Shown here piece after piece: positions 46,408-56,995 of a stretch of 64,000 bases of DNA (positions within the stretch are counted from its first letter, which is position 1; every line of letters begins with the position of its first letter). The position numbers and the translations under genes were made by a program. Where the stretch lies: contig CM023540.1 in assembly GCA_013350335.1 (NCBI GenBank), positions 61,151,195 to 61,215,194 of the forward strand, read 5' to 3'. The DNA is from Chimonanthus salicifolius (Eukaryota > Streptophyta > Magnoliopsida > Laurales > Calycanthaceae). Under the pieces are notes generated by a model, which was given only the letters and a program-made list of their open reading frames with translations, made no database searches and had not been told where the DNA came from.

Positions 46408-47069
46408 TGTAACGCCCCGCCCTTTTCCACCCTTCTGAAAATCAGAGTCTAATATTTTTTTATAAATAAGTAAAGTGGAAGAGAGCGGAAAACGTCACGA
46501 CGCGAGTTAAGTCCGAACTACCCAAGTCCGACCCTTAACTGGCCACCCATGTGTGTCATGGACTACGCCCATGAAAACTGGTCCACACATGGAACTAAAT
46601 AAAACTTGCGGAATATTACTAAACTGATTGCGGAAATATAATCATCCTAAGATTACTCTAATCTTACATAGCAAAGTACAAGTCATGATTACTTTAAACT
46701 AAGCATTCATTCAAACTGAAATCAAACCATAGCAGTTAACTACATTATTACATGTCCATAATAATGTATTCAAAACATAATAGATAAACTCCATTCCAAC
46801 ACTCAATTAAAATTGAGCTCATCCAATGGTCAAATAAGTCTACCATGACCCATTGGGTCCCAATTGGGTCCTTTGACCCAAATAACCCTCTTGACCCAAT
46901 TAAATGTACATTACCCATTTATTTTAATTTGAACCTTAAAATATGTACATTGGATCTTAATTGAACCATGGGCCCCACAATTTTCTCATCTACAATCATA
47001 ACCTTCTAATTTACCATTCCAATGGCATTTTTGTAAATATTTATATCTTTGAAAAATCGGGGTGTTACA
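46408..47069 (-). mobile_element. 5' LTR (short form, 662 bp) of minus gypsy
   Basis: From 47069 (TGTAACACCCCGATTTTTC on the minus strand) to 46408 (ending GGGGCGTTACA). It lacks the leader, donor-like site, TTCGGCC hairpins, tandem units and GGGCG hairpin that fill the long form. The junction (near 46800) joins sequence matching about 36585 to sequence matching about 43371 of the long LTR. It keeps the 3' stem (46543-46590, CCATGTGTG / CACACATGG). Confidence 0.9.
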
Positions 47070-47117
47070 TGTTCCATTTGATTTCCCACCATGTTTAATC
47101 CCATAAACATGCCTTAG

Positions 47118-48080
47118 TGGGGTTCGGCCATACAACATGGCCGAACCTCACTCACTTGGTTTGGGTTCCTCTTTTAATTCATTAGCCAATAATACATGAG
47201 TTAATCATTTAACATTAATAAAACCTAGGTCCACAAAAACCTTCTCCGTGGGGTTCGGCCATACACTATGGCCGAACCCATGGTCCATCATTTTAATCAA
47301 ATTTCCATCTTAGCCATCATTCTATCTATAGCTAATTACTTAGCTTATTTACATATAACTTAAGTTCCAAAAATGATCCATACATTATTCCTTAATCCAA
47401 AACATGATCCATGGGGTTCGGCCATACACCATGGCCGAACCCATGGTCCTTCACCATTTGGCCATTCTTTCCTTCCATAGGTAATCACTTCACTTACCCA
47501 TACTTAAGTCCATAACATAGATCCATGACTAAACATTTCATTCATTTAAACATGCCTAGATTCATAAATAACCCATTAAAATGGTTCATGGGGTTCGGCC
47601 ATACACATGGCCGAACCCATGGTCCTTTGTTTCCATCCTACCATGGTCTATCCACCTTTTAAAACCATTAATACTTCTCCATGGGGTTCGGCCATACAAC
47701 ATGGCCGAACCCATGGTCCAAGGTTCTTCACCATTATAACATTTTAGATCATGCTTTCCAACATTTAAAACCTACTTAAAATTATCCATCACCTCCCATC
47801 ATTATCATCCTTTAACACCTTTTAAAGTCACTAACATACATCTATGATTTTTCATCTTTTAAATCCATTAAAAATCACTAATATCCTTTCCATGGGGTTC
47901 AGCCATACAACATGGCCGAACCCTATGGTTCATCATTTCCTTAAAATGGATCATTCATCCATGATTGATCCTTTGATGGGGTTCGGCCATACATCATGGC
48001 CGAACCTCATCCAACCCCTTTTTTGGTCCTTGATGGTTCTTGTATATACAATTTAGGGTTTGGCCATGCAATGGCCAAGC
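47118..48080 (-). repeat. TTCGGCC hairpin array, eight copies
   Basis: Near 47118, 47250, 47415, 47588, 47680, 47890, 47978 and 48056. The first has AGTGGGG with CCTCACT outer arms; the others have CCATGGGG with CCCATGG. The last has the TTTGGCC/GGCCAAG variant. Confidence 0.9.
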
Positions 48081-48559
48081 CATGTTCCTTGATCATCTTT
48101 TCTTACTTAATAACATCTTATCAAGTACTTACCGATTCCGCGACTCCTCCGGTTTCTTTCACTCCTTGTTCTTCCGATCTTTTCCTTCCTTAGCCTCTTC
48201 TTCCTTCCTTCTTGATCCTTGGTCGAGATTGATCTTGATAAAATCTCTAGGAGTGGTTCGGCCAAGAGGTGTAGGTTTGAGAGAGGGAGAAAGAGAGAAG
48301 ATTTAAGATAAAAACTCTAAGTGTTCTCCCTTTGTCAATGAGAGTGGTCGGCCTTGAGTGAGAGGGAGAAGCTTGAGGTAGAAATATCCTAAGTATTTCT
48401 TATCTTGAGAGGGGGATTGGCCGAGAGAGAGAGAGGGAGAGAGTGAAATGAAACTCCAAGTTCTTTCTTGATCAATGAGGGTCGGCCAAGGGTGGTGTCC
48501 TTTGGTGATGCCCTTTTGTAACTCCCATGACCCTTCACCTCCCTCCTTAATGTTCCATT

Positions 48560-48720
48560 TGGAGGTTTCATCCCATGAGATGAAACACTCCAACCATATG
48601 ACCCTCAAGATGGAAACCCTCCATCTCGCCAACGTGTATGCCTTGTGTAACCTCCAAAAACCTTTCACCTCCTCATTAATGATCCATTTGGAGCTTCATC
48701 CCATGAGATGAAACTCCCAT
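48560..48720 (-). repeat. Leader hairpins of the TTTCAT/ATGAAA family
   Basis: GGAGGTTTCAT with ATGAAACACTCC (48561), a decayed AAGATGGAAACCC (48605), and GGAGCTTCAT with ATGAAACTCC (48691). Confidence 0.75.
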
Positions 48721-49186
48721 GTGTCCAACGTGTTGCCTTGATTTGGTCTTGTGAGATGCATCCCTCCACCTTCCCACTCCATTCACTTAAGATCAAGGTC
48801 CCATTAACTTCCACTCAACTCATCTCTTTAACTCAACTCACCTCTTTAATTCAACTCATTTAACTCACTTAAAATCAACTCAATTACTTGCTTCCATTTC
48901 CAACTTAATTCAGCCCCAATTTAATTAAGCTTGAACTCACTTGGTGGTCAACCAAGTCAACCATGACCCATTGGGTCCCAATTGAGCATTTGACCCAATT
49001 GACAATCTTGACCCGATTAAATAAATCTCACCCATTTATTTCAATTGAACCTTATCCATAATCCGTTGGGTCTTAATTGGGCAATTGACCCAACACCTTA
49101 CCCATCTAAGGTCTATCTCCATTAATTCACAAATTAAATGGACAATTTTCATATATATTCATAACTTGCAAATCCGGGGTGTTACA

Positions 49187-49603
49187 TGGATAATCTAGTT
49201 TCATTTCATTTAGGTCTTTATTATGGACAATGTAATTTGAGTAATTAGTATTCGGGACTGTAATAACTTAAACTATTTGATATGGTTTGGATTTTAATTT
49301 TGGACATTTTAACTTAAGATGATTATTTTTAAGTGATGGACTTCCTTGCTATTTAAAATTGGATAGAATAGAATTCTATTATAATTCCGCACTATGTTTA
49401 ATTCCACATGTTTAGCCTTAGTACGTGTGAACCGTTTTTGTGGACTTAGTCCACGTACACGTATCGTTGGCCAGTTAAGGGCCAGGCTTTACAAGCTCGG
49501 ACTTAGCTCGCGTTGTAACGTCTCGTTCTCTCTCACTCTTTATTTCAAAAAAAAAAAAAATAGACTCTGATTTTCGGTGAGTAAAAAAGGGCGGGGCGTT
49601 ACA
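49187..49603 (+). mobile_element. Last part of the LTR that runs 27977-49603
   Basis: TGGAT duplication, then the LTR tail with the TACGTGT/ACACGTA 3' stem at about 49421, GGGCCAGGCTTTACAAGCTCGG, an A tract and GGGGCGTTACA. It abuts RNase H coding sequence, so the LTR was inserted in pol of gypsy copy B. Confidence 0.88.
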
Positions 49604-50373
49604 CTTCTCCCTCAAAAGTTGGAGACACTATCTATGCGGTGAGAAATTTGAAGTATTTTCAGATCACAAGAGCTTAAAGTATATGTTCGACCAAAAGGAA
49701 CTCAATTTGAGACAGCGCAGATGGATGAAATATTTGCAAGATTATGAGTTTGTACTACGGTATCATCTTGGCAAGGCGAACAAAATGGCAAATGCCCTTA
49801 GTCGTATGTCACATGCAACGGTGGCCAACTTGATTATGAAGGAATGGGAAATGCTGACGACCATCCGAGAGTTCAATTTGTACATTAAAGATCGTGGGAG
49901 TATGTATAATCAGATGGTACGATCCATTATGGTCTCTAAAATTGAACACGAACAGCGGACAGATCCGGAAGTGGCTGAAATAAGGGCTAAGAAGTCGACT
50001 GGAAAAAATGTACCTGAATGGGAATTATGACCTAGACAAGGTCTCTCATTCCGAGGCAGGACATATGTGCCTCAAAGCTGTAGAAGAGAGCTGTTGATCG
50101 AAGCTCATCAAATAAAACTCTCAATTCATCCGGGTAGCACCAAAATGTACCATGATTTGAAAAGACATTATTGGTGGCATGGGCTCAAAAAATACGTGGC
50201 TGACTTTGTCTCTCACAGCCTTATTTGTCCACAAATCAAGACAGAACATCAGGAGCCTCCAGGACTACCCAAACCTCTACCTGTACCCGAATGGAAATGG
50301 GAATATATCTCCATGGACATTGTGACAGGACTGCCAAGGTCTTCAAAGGGTAATGATGCAATTTGGGTTGTGG
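49604..50373 (+). pseudogene. Gypsy copy B: RNase H end, zinc domain and start of integrase
   Basis: Middle part of a Ty3/gypsy pol gene. RNase H would degrade the RNA of the hybrid; integrase would insert the cDNA. One reading frame from 49605 covers the RNase H tail (SDHKSLKYMF, RQRRW, GKANKMANALSR). The usual ADALSR Asp is Asn (codon 49791), a lost catalytic residue. A TGA at 50028 interrupts the frame. Then comes the integrase HHCC domain with SIHPG and YWWHGLK, but the first Cys is Ser (FVSHSLIC, codon 50217). The integrase core starts with the first catalytic Asp in SMDIVTGLP (50316). The gene is cut at 50373 by an LTR and resumes in frame at 54385. The left end is cut by another LTR at 49603; protease, RT and gag are missing. 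Confidence 0.92.
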
Positions 50374-50839
50374 TGTAACACCCTGGAATTTCAAAGTTAC
50401 AAATTTACATGAATTTATTCATATTTACGGAATTGCCATTGTGATATATTTGAGTTGAATTTAAATGGGTCAATGGTTCAATCAAGACCCAATGGTTAGT
50501 AGTTTTGATTACAAAACAATAAATGGATAAGATGTGCATAAACGGGTCGAAAATCATAATTGGGTCAAATTTGGTTAAATGGGTCAAAATGGCCAAATTG
50601 GACCCAATGGGTTGTGGTTGACGTGTTTGACCATTAATTGAGCTCAAAGCTTAGTTGGGTTTGAGTTGAAATAAATGTTGGAGTATAGTTGAGTGGAAAT
50701 TATTAGTTGAGTCACATAAAATAAATGAGTTAAGTTTGGGTGAGTTAAATATATGAGTTAGATGGAATAATTGTTTAAGTGAGTGTATGTGAGCGGAGTG
50801 GACTGGTGGTAGGTTTTAAACACAATGAACGTTGGCTGC

Positions 50840-51355
50840 ATGGGAGGTATTACCATGCATGTAACTCCCATTTAAGTGGTAAAGGAAATGGGAGTTACAT
50901 TTTGAAAATACATGGAAGACGTTGGAGGTGGGAGTGTTATTTCAAATGCAAAGTGTTTACACGTTGGAAATGGTTAGAGTACATTGGTTGGGTCTTCAAA
51001 AGATAGCAATACATAGATTGATGGTTCATGCATGTAACTCCAAGGTTGGAGAACAAATGGGTAGCTGATTGGAGGAGTAACACATAAGAGATTACAGCAT
51101 TTTAAATTCAAATTAGATATTAAATCAATGGGAGTAACAAAGTGTGTTCACACTTGGAAGAGGGGAGTTTTTATTCCAATGATAGAACTCCCACATGGGA
51201 CGTTGATGAGGGCCAAATGGGGCTGATTGGAGCTGCTGTTTGTGGAGTTACACTTGAGAGTGGTGGCTGTTACACAAGTCAAAATTTAGAGGCAACCAAC
51301 AAGGGACGGTGCAGCACATGGGAGTTACATTTCAAAATGAAACTCCCATGTGAGA
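50840..51355 (+). repeat. Leader hairpins, GGGAGTTACAT version
   Basis: The clearest is at 51317-51352, with CATGGGAGTT and AACTCCCATG arms. Related arms are at 50850-50900 and 51165-51200. Confidence 0.7.
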
Positions 51356-51899
51356 CCTTAAGGAGAGGGGAGGTTACATTAGTCCAACCACAAGAGACGT
51401 TGGTTGCTTGTGGTGTTTCATTTCATAGATGAGAACCCCCAAGTAACATAAAGAAGTTTGATTAAAGTGAGGGAGTTACACAAGGGTAACCTTGGACTGT
51501 TTTTGATCAAACAAGGGATTTTCATTTTACTCTTTCTATCTTTCTTTCTTTCTTGGACTGTATTATCATCTCCCAAACACCAAGAACAGCAGCTGGTCAC
51601 GAATTTTGTAATCAGTCTTGGGTTGTTTTCTTTCACCAAATCAAGAGCACACATTGAGCAAAGGAAGGGGGGATCAAGGTTTCCCATCTAAAAGCCAATA
51701 TTCTATCTATCTCTCTTTGCTGTCCTTGATTTTTCCAAACACCTAGAGCAGCAGTTAGGTTGTTTAAATCAGTCCTTGACCATCAAGGAATCAAGAAGAA
51801 GGAGAGGCTAAGAAAGGGAAAGGAATAAGCCGGAGTGAAGATCAATTGGAGGAGTCGCGGAAACGGTAGGTTTTTCGATAAACAATTTTTAAATCATGA

Positions 51900-53205
51900 T
51901 CCGGCCATTGGATGGCCGAATCTAACAAAGGTTAGATATTGGTTGGAAGTGCATGATTAAGATAAAAAATGGATTATAGGGTTCGGCCATATGGGATGGC
52001 CGAATCCCATGAAAAGATTGGGTTAAATTGGATGGTCTTTTTGAACCAAAATCATGGGCTGTTTTTTGGATGCTAAATTAGATTGATTACATGCTTTGAA
52101 AAGTTTTAAAATTATGGTTTTAAGTGTTGTGTATTGGGCTATGGATTGCCCGAACACATCAAGGAAATTAATCTAGAATTATGATGTCTAAATGATAAAA
52201 TATGGACCATAGGGTTCGGCCCCATTGGATGGCCGAACCCCATGGAAAAACTTGGTGATTCTTAATGAAATTTGAGGGATAAAATTCATATTAGTTAATG
52301 AAGATTTTAAAGGATGTAAAGTGGAGATAAGCTTACTGTTTTTAGGTATCTATGGCTTGGCTGAACCATACTAATGCTACGGTTAAATTATGGATTAAAA
52401 CCATGGACAAAGGTTGGAATAATTACACCAAGAGAACCATAGGGTTCGGCCATATGTATGGCCGAACCCCATGGACTGTCTTGTGGATATTTGGATTAAG
52501 ATTTACAAAATAGAAATCATACAAGGTGATGGACTTATTGGATGGTTTTGAAGGGTAAAAACATGGTAACATTATATAGTTAGCCTATGTCCAAATCAGA
52601 CCCAAAAACATGTTTTAGAGGACCAAGACTTGGGTTCGGCCACCTTGGATGGCCGAACCCCATGTAATTATTTGGTTGTTTGGTTTGGCTTTCAAGAAGA
52701 TGGAAATCACAACAATTATGGACTTAGTATTAAGGTGATGATGGAATATAGGATTAAAATCTTTAGGGTGAGGCTCGGCCATGTTATGTGGCCGAACCCC
52801 ACCAATTGTCATGTGATGGACTTGGTGGTTCATTCATAACAAATTTGGGCAAAATGAGATGTATGATTGAAGGGTTTATATGACTAAAATAAATGGTGAG
52901 GTTCGGCCATGTTGTATGGCCGAACCCCACAAAGGTGGCTTGTTGATGGACTTTGTTGTCTAAGTAAAAATTAGGCAAAGGATAGTATAATGGCATTATT
53001 ATAAATAAGGATGAAAAGATGAAATGATCAAAAGAATGGACTTATGAGCCAAAACCTAAGGTGGTAAGGTTCGGCCATGTAGTATGGCCGAACCCTACCA
53101 AGTGTCATTTGAAAAGTTTGGGATACTTAGATGGTATTAAGTAAATAAAAGATTTATCAAGGTTTAAATGGGTGAGGTTCGGCCATGGGGTATGGCCGAA
53201 CCCCA
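51900..53205 (+). repeat. TTCGGCC hairpin array, nine copies
   Basis: Near 51900 (short), 51978, 52212, 52440, 52630, 52770, 52897, 53065 and 53172. Outer stems: CATAGGG/CCCCATG; GGTGAGG/CCCCACC (52770, 52897); GGTAAGG/CCCTACC (53065). The G-C to A-T exchange between the last two classes is a paired change. Confidence 0.92.
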
Positions 53206-53500
53206 CAAAGTGGATTTTTGGGATTTAAATCAAATTAGAATCATATGGTCAAATGATTAACTTGCTGCCACGTACATAGGGTATTCGGATTTCGAGAACG
53301 GTGTACAAAGCCATGATCGGAAGACGGTCCAAAGAAAAGGTCGAACAAAGTAAACTAGTGCAGGTTTCCTACCTTTATTGTAACCACTATTTCATATGCT
53401 GTTTTATGTTGATTTCAATTACTTATATAATTGTAAAGTTATGTTTCTAAATGACATGTTTGCATAGACATCTCATGCATGGCATGGGATGATGGTGTTG

Positions 53501-53655
53501 TAACCGGAGGCCACACTCCGTCGGGACGTCCGAAAGACCACTGTGGGGTACCCTGATGATGAGAATCCCATTAGGAGGAATCCGGAGGCCACACTCTGTC
53601 GGGGCATCCGAAAGACCACTGTGGGTTACCTTGACGATGAGAATCCCGTCAAGTG
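53501..53655 (+). repeat. Tandem double-hairpin units, two copies
   Basis: CCGGAGGCCACACTCCG with CGGGACGTCCGAAAGACC, then CCTGATG..CCCATTAGG, then a second unit with CTTGACG..CGTCAAG. It follows the CATCTCATGCATGGCATGG box. Confidence 0.82.
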
Positions 53656-54201
53656 ATGTCTATGTTGAGTGGTGATGGGTGGGACTCATTACATGTTCAT
53701 TTCATACATAGCATGTTTTTATGGAATTTTGTCTCACATGTATTATTATTATATTATTTGCATCTTTTGACTAACCATGTGGTAGCCCTATTCGGAAACA
53801 CTACTGGGCGCGTTGATCTAACGCCCTATCTATATCCTTAGTGGATGATGCAGGGAAAGGGAAGAACGTGGATCGAGAAGAGGACCAAGTTCGGAAACTT
53901 GGGCAGTTTGAATGATTGGAATGGATTATGAATGGACTATTTTATGGACTTGATATTTGATATATTTGGACAATGTAATTTGGTAATTAGTTATGTTGGC
54001 TTGTAATAAGTAGTTAAGATAGATGCTATGGTTTGTTTTATGTTGGATGTTTTGATTAAACAATTAGTTAAGATTGATTAGTAATTTTGGAGAATAAGTT
54101 ATGTACTTTGCTATCTAAGAATGGAAAATTGGATTAGTCATAGGTTCTATTATAACCTCAGTTAGATTTAGACTAAGTTAATTCCGCAAGTTATATATGT
54201 A

Positions 54202-54246
54202 CCATGTGCGGATCAGTTTTATGGACTTAGTTCATACGCACATGGG
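54202..54246 (+). repeat. Covarying 3' stem of the LTR (CATGTGCG version)
   Basis: CCATGTGCG and CGCACATGG are perfect complements enclosing ATGGACTTAGTTCAT. Confidence 0.82.
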
Positions 54247-54384
54247 CTTGGCCAGTTAAGGGTCGGATTTAGAGATCCGAACTTAACTCGCGTCGTGACA
54301 CTCCGCCCCGATCACATGATTATTATATTTAAAAAAAAATAAACTTTGAATATTAGAGTGAAAAGGACGGGGTGTTACATGTGG

Positions 54385-55363
54385 TGGATCGTCTGACCAA
54401 GTCTGCACATTTTCATCCAATCAAGATGACAAACTCGTTTGAAACTTTGGGACGGTGATATATTAAAGATATCATCAGGCTACATGGTATACCCAGGACT
54501 ATTATGTCCGACAGAGATGGTCGATTCACCAGCAGGGTGTGACAGAGCATGCAGTCGGCTGTGGAGACAAACTTGTTAATCAACACAGCCTTCCATCCAC
54601 AAACCGACGGTCAGTCGGAGCGAACAATACAAACATTGGAAGATATGTTGAGAGACTGCATGTTAGACTTCAAGGGTGGTCGGGAAGATCATCTACCACT
54701 GGTTGAGTTCTCATACAACAACAGTTACTAGGCAAGCCTCAAGATGGCTCCATTTGAGGCATTGTATGGTAGACCATGTAGATCACCAGTGTGCTGGACA
54801 GAGGTTGGTGCGCCTGTACTTATTGGACCTGATCTGGTTGTAGAGACCACGGAACATATCAAGGTGATACGACAACATTTGCTTTCAGCGTAGAGTCGTC
54901 AGAATAGCTACGCTGACAAAAGGAGAAGATTTCTTGAGTTTGAAGTGGGAGATCTAGTGTTCTTGAAGGTCTCGCCACAAAAGGGACACATGAGATTTGG
55001 AAAGAAAGTGAAGCTATCAACCAGATTTGTGGAACCCTTTCCAATCCATGAGAGGGTGGGGGAAGTGGCCTATCGTCTGATACTCCCTCCACAGTTGTCA
55101 TCACTAAACGATGTATTCTATGTTTCTATGTTGAGGAAGTACAATCCTGACCCATCGCACGTGCTGAATGTGCAAGATATAGAACTACAAAGTGACGTAT
55201 CTTATGTCAAAAGACCTGTCAAAGTGATTGAGACAGAACAAAAGGTGTTACGGAACCGAGCAATTTCGTTCATCAAAGTGGTATGGGATCGACATGGTAA
55301 TGAGGAAGCCACTTGGAAACTTGAATAAGAAATGAGGACAGCTCATCCTGAGCTATTTGTGTA
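54385..55363 (+). pseudogene. Gypsy copy B: integrase core and chromodomain, continued
   Basis: In frame with 49604-50373 once the 4-kb LTR and one TGTGG copy are set aside. The second catalytic Asp is in SDRD (54510) and the Glu is in GQSER (54618), exactly 35 residues apart in between. Further blocks: LPLVEFSYNNSY, EALYGRPCRSPVCW, a GPY/F-like module (FVEPF near 55026, Gly replaced by Glu), YVSMLRKYNPDPSHVLN, and a chromodomain (VVWDRHG, EEATWKLE). Five stops break it: TGA 54456, TGA 54540, TAG 54729, TAG 54891, TAA 55326. Compared with copy A, the first four are C-to-T or G-to-A changes and the last is not. No frameshift is seen, so the reading frame is better kept than in copy A although the stops abolish function. 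Confidence 0.92.
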
Positions 55364-55404
55364 ATTGGTTTGAAACCCTACTTTACTCTATTTTCGGGAT
55401 GAAA

Positions 55405-55420
55405 TTTTCAAAAGAGGGTA
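55405..55420 (+). other. Polypurine tract of gypsy copy B
   Basis: TTTTCAAAAGAGGGTAATAT leads into the LTR start TGTAACACCCC at 55425, as in copy A. Confidence 0.82.
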
Positions 55421-56137
55421 ATATTGTAACACCCCAGATTTTCATTACTAATGAATATATTGGAATATTCCATTTGAATTGCGAATTAAATGAATGGGAA
55501 ATTAAATTGTTGAAATGGACATTAGGTGGGCAAGGTAAATGGGTCAATTACCCAATTAAGACCCAATGGATTATTGATAAGCTTGATTTTAAAGTAATTG
55601 GGCAAGTCTAAGTAAATGGGTCAATTACCCAATGAATCATAGATGAGCTTGATTTTAAAGTAATTGGGTAAGGTTAAAGTAAATGGGTAAAAGGTAAATG
55701 GGTCAACTACCCAATTAAAATCCAATGCATAAAATCCACCTCATCAAATGAGGTGGCATGTGAATGATGTGGCAATGCCATGTGCCATGCATGTCATTAC
55801 AGGGAAGCCTAGTAAGCAAGGTGCCACATCATCAAGTGACATGGCCAAGATGGGACCCAAGTGCCATGTGGTGACCAAGTCACCACATGCATGGCCGGCC
55901 ATGACATGTTGACTTGGTCAATCACCTAGTAAGTTCAAGTTTAGAGTTTAAGATTTAATTGTTTGAGTTGAGTTGAGTTGAGAATATGGAGCGTCTTCAT
56001 CTCAATGGTCATGAACCAATGGACTCGATGGAAGTCAAAGAGTCTCCTTAGTTTAAGTCAAGGGTCTCCTTGGTTAAAACAAGGGACACCTTCGTCAGAT
56101 AAAATCATTAAGAGAGGGAATGAATAGTTGGAGCTGT

Positions 56138-56146
56138 TATATAAAA
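56138..56146 (+). promoter_or_regulatory. Possible TATA box in gypsy copy B 3' LTR
   Basis: TATATAAAA, 713 bp into the LTR, about 65 bp before the insertion site in the pyrimidine-rich leader. Confidence 0.45.
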
Positions 56147-56507
56147 TGGCACAACCAAAGGGGCTGTACACACCCCTTGGCCGATCACTCCTTCCCTTAC
56201 ACACAATGTAACACTTCGGAATTCCATCTTATCAATATTTACGGAATTTGCCATTTTAATTGTGAATTAAAGGATATGAACCTTAGATGGGTAAGGTGTT
56301 AGGTCAATGGCCCAATTAGGACCCAACGGGTATGGTTTAAGGTTCAATTTAAAATAAATGGGTAAGGTACATTTAATTGGGTCAATGTTGCTATTTGGGT
56401 CAAAATGCTCAATTGGGACCCAATGGGTCATGGTTAACTTGGTTGACCACCAAGTGAGTTCAATTTAAATTAAATGGGGCTGAATTAAAATGGTAATGCA
56501 ATATATC

Positions 56508-56515
56508 TATAAATA
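56508..56515 (+). promoter_or_regulatory. Possible TATA box in gypsy LTR
   Basis: TATAAATA, 301 bp into the LTR; the equivalent TATAAACA in the 19375 LTR is at 297 bp. Confidence 0.5.
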
Positions 56516-56995
56516 AGGGATCTAGATTAAGTGGCATGCGCATGGAGGGAACATGGAAAGATTTTAGGATTGTCCTAAGATGACACAGACGCATGGATAA
56601 GTTGGGATTAGGCAATGACATATGATTGCCTAATCCAAATATAGAAGATGTCTAAGATTTAATATAGGATTGCTTGGCCATATGGGAGATATGCACATCC
56701 AAGATGATGCGCTTAAGATTCTTTAAAAGGGGTGTATTTTTAGGATATATACATATAGGGTAAGCATGAATCTAATTTGATTTGCAATCTATGCACATGA
56801 CTAGCGGTATTAAGGACTCTCCAAAGTGGGAAGCATATGCACGGCAATTGCTATTTCATCAAGATAGGACCGAGTGAGAAGAAAGGAGGAAGAGGCTAAG
56901 GAAGGAAAGGATCGGAAGAACAAGTCGGAGCGAAGGAAAACCGGAGGAGTCGTGGAACCAGTAAGTACTTTGATAATTTTGTTTAAAATAAGGAA

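Larger units (their letters stand above)
34861..49186 (-). mobile_element. Solo long LTR, minus strand, TSD TGGAT, with deep nested insertions
   Basis: Left end TGTAACACCCCGCCC (complement of the LTR 3' end) at 34861; right end GGGGTGTTACA at 49186. The flanks TGGAT are identical (34856-34860, 49187-49191). Its own sequence is 34861-35922 plus 47070-49186, about 3.2 kb. It holds the 3' stem (34996), tandem units (35517-35672), eight hairpins (47118-48080), donor complement at 48127 and leader hairpins (48560-48720). Confidence 0.9.
50374..54379 (+). mobile_element. Solo long LTR, TSD TGTGG, inserted in the integrase gene
   Basis: Starts TGTAACACCCTGG and ends GGGGTGTTACA; flanked by TGTGG (50369-50373, 54380-54384). 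Length 4006 bp. Contents in order: promoter-side AT-rich region, GGGAGTTACAT/AACTCCC leader hairpins (50840-51355), donor-like GGTAGGT at 51865, nine TTCGGCC hairpins, tandem units (53501-53655), GGGCGCGTT hairpin near 53805 and a CCATGTGCG/CGCACATGG 3' stem at 54202. No coding capacity. Confidence 0.94.
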
